Of a stretch of 36,230 bases of DNA, positions 32,165-36,230 are shown piece by piece. The DNA lies in contig JAEUBA010000164.1 of the NCBI GenBank assembly GCA_018257865.1, positions 1-36,230 on the forward strand, given 5' to 3'. The DNA is from Stereocaulon alpinum. Taxonomy: Eukaryota; Ascomycota; Lecanoromycetes; Lecanorales; Stereocaulaceae. Under the pieces are notes generated by a model, which was given only the letters and a program-made list of their open reading frames with translations, had not been told where the DNA came from and ran no database searches. How positions within the stretch are numbered: position 1 is the stretch's first letter; the number at the start of each line of letters is the position of its first letter. The position numbers and the translations under genes are program-made.

Positions 32165-32949
32165 AAGTTAGTACCCGTAATCTTCACAGAAGATTAATAT
32201 AAAAACAGCTATATCTCGCTTATTTTATACTTGATTTAGAAAATTCTAGCGGCGTTAGAAAGCTCTCTATTTATAGTATACTTTATATATATAAAGTTAA
32301 GCTCTACCTTTATTATATATAAAGTTATTAAAATAGTAAGGTTTTAATAGTAAAAGGCGGCTTTGAAAGGCGCGCTTAGCTATTTATCGGGTCTAGGATT
32401 AGTACCGAGCTTCCGCCGTAACGCTTCTTTTACTTATAACTATTACGTATATAGGCTAATTCTAATAATTCTTAATATATAAGCAAGCTGATAGTTGACT
32501 TTAAAACTTATAAAATTATCTCGATATTATATAACGTATATAGCGCGAGGTATTACTGCGAAGAATTACGCAGCGTACTTAACTTTTGGTAGTTAAAGGT
32601 AACTATATAATACTTAGTAATTGCCAGCGAGCCCGCGGTGCCTATAAAATATAGCGAAAACACTTCTTTTGGTTACAACTATTGCGTAAATAGGCTAATT
32701 CTAATAATTCTTAATACGTAAGTAAGCTAATAGTTGACTTTAAAACTTATAAAATTATCTCGATATTATATAACGTATATAGCGCGAGGTATTACTGCGA
32801 AGAAGTTGCGATATAGATTTAACTTTTAGTAGTTAAAGGCGCTAGGAAGGCGCTAGCTGAGAAAGGAAATATAGCTCTAAAGAGGTGTTATAATTAGCTG
32901 CAAGCGCGGAACTGCTCCGAAAGTCGCGATATTCTGTTATTATAAGAAA
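32165..32949. mobile_element. ~785-bp insertion in the Copia RT domain
   Basis: RT homology stops after the YIND codons ending at 32164 and resumes at about 32950 with the next expected residues, so the DNA between is foreign to RT. It contains two direct copies of a ~176-bp sequence (32424-32599 and 32663-32839) separated by about 63 bp. No coding capacity or clear terminal inverted repeat is seen. Short ambiguous bases at the joints prevent naming a target duplication. It could be a non-autonomous element or a captured repeat. Confidence 0.75.
32424..32839 (+). repeat. Direct repeat pair (~176 bp) inside the RT insertion
   Basis: Both copies run from CTTCTTTT to AGTTAAAGG with a long identical core around TTGACTTTAAAACTTATAAA. 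Most differences are C/T or G/A. Spacer 32600-32662 is unrelated to the copies. Confidence 0.88.
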
Positions 32950-33980
32950 GATATCCTTATATACGGACCTAATAAGGCTGTGATCGCCGAATTTAAATAG
33001 AATTTGGATAAATAATTTAGAATAAAATACCTTAGTAACGCTAACTAGTATCTAGGGATAGCAATAATTCGAGACCGCCCTAACCGCACTATCTATATTA
33101 ATTAGACTTCCTATACTAAGAGAGTTATTATTTAGGCAAATATAGAATCCTGCTACCTAGTTGCCTTACTAATAGATAAAGGTAACGATTTGGTTAGAGC
33201 TCCTAATATATATATAGTAGACCGCACTAAGGCGGAAGTCTATCGTACCCTAGTAGGAGAACTCTAATAGTTATTAATAATAACACGTCTAGACCTTATA
33301 TTTATAGTCGGAAAAAGTAGACGTTTCTCTATTAACCCTACTAGCGAGCACCTTAATTCGGTAAAACGAATTATTAAATATCTAGTAGGTACTACTGAAG
33401 TTAGACTACGCTATAGACCTAGAGACGTTACTAAAGGCGTTAATCTAGAAGGAAACTTACTTAGTTAGACAGACTTATCGTAGTTAGACGATAGAGATAC
33501 CTCTTATATAATATTAGGCTATATCTTTTAACTATAGAATAGACTAATAAGCTAGTCTAGTAAGCTTTAAACTCTCTATACTAATTCGACTATAGAGGCG
33601 GAATACGTCGCCTAATATAACGCCGCTAAAGAATCTCTCTTCCTTAGCGAATTACTATAGGGGGTAGGCTATAATAAAAAAGATATTAAGCCTATTAAAT
33701 TAATAGGAGATAACTAGGTAGCTATTAAATTAGCTACTAATCTAATTAATCACCAGCGTACTAAATATATACGTAATAAGTTTCACTTAGTACGCGAAAT
33801 AGTATTAGAAACTAGCGAATTAATCTTATAATATAGTAACACCGCTAATATAGTTACTAACGGTATAACTAAGGCTCTCGCCCCTAACGAATTTCGCCTT
33901 TTCCGAGATAAGCTAGGACTAGCTTCGAGCGTAATTAGTAGGGAGCTTAGATAGTAGGCGACCTTACCACCGCCGGTTTT

Positions 33981-33989
33981 AAATAGGAG
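33981..33989 (+). other. Likely polypurine tract of Copia family 1
   Basis: AAATAGGAG lies directly before the 3' LTR; its single T may be a RIP product. The position is as required for plus-strand priming. Confidence 0.55.
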
Positions 33990-34204
33990 CGTTAGAATAA
34001 GTAGTGAAAACTATAGTAGATAAGGCCTACTTAGTAAGCTTACTTAGCTAGCCTAGTAGGGCTAGGGCTTACCAAGGCCTCTATACGCCTACTAGATAAA
34101 ATCTCTGTATACAATTCTATCTAGTAATAACAACGTTAATAGCAATAGATTGTTCACCCCTAAATCAATAACCAATCAGTTAATAGCTTACTAATATTCT
34201 AAAG
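33990..34204 (+). repeat. 3' LTR of Copia family 1, RIPed
   Basis: Collinear with 28142-28356 without indels. Seventeen substitutions separate them, each a TA here against CA or TG in the 5' copy. Confidence 0.95.
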
Positions 34205-34209
34205 GGAGT
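34205..34209 (+). repeat. 3' target-site duplication (GGAGT)
   Basis: Matches 28137-28141. Sequence from 34210 is thus the original downstream flank of the membrane-protein gene. Confidence 0.92.
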
Positions 34210-35604
34210 ACTTATAAGTCAATAAGAGCTTCGATTTGAATCGAGACCAAGTCTAGGATATTATACACGCTATTATCAAGAGAATAACTATTCTCGTCCG
34301 AGCTTAGATATACTTTTCCAGTCGCTAGGCACGCTTCAATACTAGCAATCTCTGCTAACGAAAAGTAACGGGGTCCTATATTCCGGAGTATATATAGAAG
34401 CTACTATATATCGGGTCGCGAAGTACGAGGATTATTCAGCCTATAAGAGGAAAGACCCTCGGGAGAAAGTGAATAGTAAGGGCTAGGGCGGGTACTAATA
34501 GTGCTAACCCTATAGGGAGTTCTCTTCGTTCGGAAGGACGTACTATAATAAATACTATTATGTCGAGAGGCTACGGAAGTAAAGTCTTTAGAGGTATAAT
34601 TCCAGATATAAGTTTCAGTAGATAGTATCTAAGTATATATAAAAAGGTACGAATAATTTATTTCAGAGACTCTTAGGAAACGGGGCGCGCGACGTATATA
34701 GTAAATATTTGGAGAGACACGAAGAACATGAATATATATATCGAAACTATATATACTATTTATCTTTTACTGGGGGAGAATAGCCCAATAATCTATTAAT
34801 ATTAGGAAAGGGATTTGTGACTTCCCTCGTTCGTTAGGTAGATAGATGAAATGGCCTTCGTGTATTATCTAAAAAATATATATATGTATCTACTTTTGTG
34901 GCTTTCCTCTAGATAATACGATATTTAGTGCTCAGCAAAATCATAGGTATAGAAGGATTAGGAGGGAGTTAAAGTTACAAGAGAACTAAGGTATATAGGG
35001 TTTTTGGGACCTAAAGTAAGACGTGGAAAGGGAAAGTCGTTTGCTTTGGACTTATATTATACTATATATAGAAATAGATAGTAAGTAAACTATCTCTAAA
35101 GCTTCCCTAAATACGAGTAATAAGTCGAGTAGAGAATTAATATTTAGAGCAAGCTATCTAATATCGATAAAGATTAACCTATAGGTTAGAAGAGTACTAG
35201 GGGTCGTACTATATTTATTAGACCAATTACTGCTTCTTACAAGCTGCTCCTTGATAGTTAAATATATTACTAGCCTAGGCTCTAGGATATTAAACAATAG
35301 GTAGTAGTAACTTAGTAGATTCTAGATAGGGGGGTATAGGCTATTAATATATACTAAGGAAATTAGCTTAGTAATAGACCTTAGGGGTAAAATTCTTATA
35401 CTCCCCTTTAATAATAAGGCCTAAAGCCCCTTTAGTACTCCTATTAACTATTATAGCTACTAAAGCTCCCCTTAAATCACTTATCTTATCTATCCCTAAA
35501 AGCCTTATTAAACCCTAAAACCTCCGCTTAATTCGCTCGTTCTAGCGTAGAGGGAAATAGAGAAGAGTACCCTAGACGTGTTAACTATACCTACTATTAT
35601 TACG
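34210..35604. other. Displaced 3' flank of the island, partly RIPed, no gene recognised
   Basis: AT-rich but with scattered surviving CA and TG sites (for example near 34250, 34850-34950, 35220), so intermediate between island and repeat blocks. No open frame of note and no transposon protein block were found. Its left part should contain the former terminator of the gene ending at 28136. Confidence 0.5.
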
Positions 35605-35866
35605 GTTCAAGCCTAATATTAACTTAAGTTAATATTAAGTAAGGTTTAATAAACGTCTAACGAATATTTAATAAATATCCTTATAAGTTTATTAAATATA
35701 AAGTCTTATTTCGTCTATAGTTTAAGCTATCGATAGTTACTACTACTTTAGGTTAGTTAGGGGATTTAGGGGTACTTAGTATATAGATATTTCTTCGCGC
35801 GTAAGTACTTAATTTCTTCTATATACGTTATATATCTATATACCTAGTATATAGTTAAGATATTAT
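35605..35866 (+). repeat. Gypsy LTR copy B, uninterrupted (empty site of the TRIM)
   Basis: Collinear with the split LTR at 17769-18516. It has a single AATAT around 35655-35660 where copy A holds the 480-bp TRIM between two AATAT copies. It begins with a perfect 24-bp palindrome (35614-35637). No pol sequence adjoins it on the left, so it is probably a solo LTR or a truncated end. Confidence 0.82.
35614..35637. repeat. Perfect 24-bp palindrome in the Gypsy LTR
   Basis: The half-site TAATATTAACTT is followed directly by its reverse complement AAGTTAATATTA. The same segment in copy A (17778-17801) differs by one base. Confidence 0.9.
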
Positions 35867-36230
35867 AGTATAGCCTTATAAGCTATACCTACTATATTAT
35901 TACCTAGACTTACCGTAGCTTAGATAACTAGGTTTATTAAATATAACCCTAGGTTTAATAAATATAATCTAATATTTATTAAATATTAGCGTAGTAGCCC
36001 CTAAGCTTGATATTAACTTTAGTTAATATTAAGCTATAATAGACTCTAGCCTAGCCTAGCTAAGATTACCCTATTAAGAAATAAGTTCTAGTAGCTCCTA
36101 TATCTAGAGCTACTACCCCCGTCCTATTTCTAATTCCTTATCTTTTATCTTAGCTTACTCCTATACCTAAGTCCTTACTATAGAATTAAGAATACCTCGT
36201 CTACGTCCTATTCCCTAATATTATAAAAGA
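35867..36230. other. RIPed sequence with an inverted repeat, no gene
   Basis: AT-rich, partly pyrimidine-rich. At 36004-36018 and 36021-36035 lie 15-bp inverted arms (AGCTTGATATTAACT and AGTTAATATTAAGCT) with one mismatch and a 2-bp loop. They resemble the palindrome at 35614 and may mark the start of another LTR of that family. Confidence 0.5.

Larger units (their letters stand above)
28530..33957 (+). pseudogene. Copia gag-pol relic
   Basis: Domain order with RIP stops read through: gag from about 28530 (LRPTNKSLLKGVEDWPYFEQ); a decayed zinc knuckle YYGKLHRKDNC near 29380; protease/gag-pre-integrase at about 29690-30180 (one open piece, 29825-30016, with YVPAIYYNLLSVAYLED). Integrase is at about 30290-30760 (TSDNKLIY, ELYTPNQNVIIERTFRTLF) and KAKFLGYG at about 30900; an acidic Asn/Asp-rich hinge runs 31000-31400. 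RT spans about 31640-32164 (KARQVVKGFRQVKGLNYNET, ALYSLKQSPRE, YIND) and resumes at 32950 (ILIYGPNKAVIAEFK). RNase H spans about 33450-33870 (IEAEYVA, GDNQVAIKLATNL, KYIRNKFHLVREIV). YIND at 32153-32164 is the YVDD active site altered at two TpG positions. Confidence 0.92.
28142..34204 (+). mobile_element. Full-length, RIP-inactivated Copia family-1 retrotransposon (6063 bp)
   Basis: Two 215-bp LTRs, a primer site, gag-pol relic and polypurine tract are all in place, and GGAGT duplications flank the element. LTR ends carry a TTAGAATA/TATTCTAA inverted terminus. It inserted directly behind the stop codon of the membrane-protein gene. The internal region and 3' LTR are RIPed while the 5' LTR, next to the gene, is not. 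About 785 bp of foreign DNA interrupts the RT domain. Confidence 0.95.

Overview
The window looks like nuclear DNA of a filamentous ascomycete (Pezizomycotina). Three things point there: short GT-AG introns with CTAAT/CTGAC-like branch sites, a fungal NACHT/ankyrin NLR-type receptor gene, and heavy repeat-induced point mutation (RIP) of transposons. Most of the window is AT-rich and almost empty of CA/TG dinucleotides; the first 120 bases contain none. CpG survives there, which is the mark of CpA-to-TpA RIP. No genus can be fixed from the sequence.

Layout. 1-7.1 kb: two head-to-tail copies, about 6.05 kb apart, of a decayed minus-strand unit with a long unidentified coding relic. 7.1-12.98 kb: a decayed plus-strand transposase of the Plavaka (KDZ-like, zinc-finger 'DUF') type plus short tandem repeats. 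12.99-16.05 kb: a 5'-LTR-bearing part of a Copia element on the minus strand (family 2). 16.06-18.52 kb: the 3' part of a Ty3/Gypsy element whose LTR is split by a 480-bp miniature LTR element (TRIM). 18.5-19.6 kb: the 3' end of a second family-2 Copia on the plus strand. 19.6-28.14 kb: an un-RIPed gene island. 28.14-34.20 kb: a complete but RIP-inactivated Copia (family 1) with 5-bp target duplications. 34.2-36.2 kb: partly RIPed flank with a second copy of the Gypsy LTR, which preserves the empty site of the TRIM.

The gene island holds two genes transcribed away from a shared 649-bp intergenic region. On the minus strand is a four-exon gene of about 2137 residues: an alpha/beta-hydrolase (SesB-like) domain, a NACHT-type NTPase, about 25 ankyrin repeats, an acidic block and a Tyr/Gln/Pro-rich tail. 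On the plus strand is a 389-residue membrane protein resembling the fungal DUF6601 family. Both genes end almost against an LTR: the NLR stop is 50 bp from the family-2 LTR, and the membrane-protein stop is followed at once by the target duplication of the family-1 Copia. The island edges are therefore the edges of the retrotransposons.

The most notable points are: the NLR architecture with degenerate hydrolase and P-loop residues and a prion-like tail; the 17-of-17 polarised LTR differences that record RIP inside one element; the 5' LTR that escaped RIP beside a gene; the TRIM with its in-window empty site; and half-tRNA-iMet primer sites in both Copia families.
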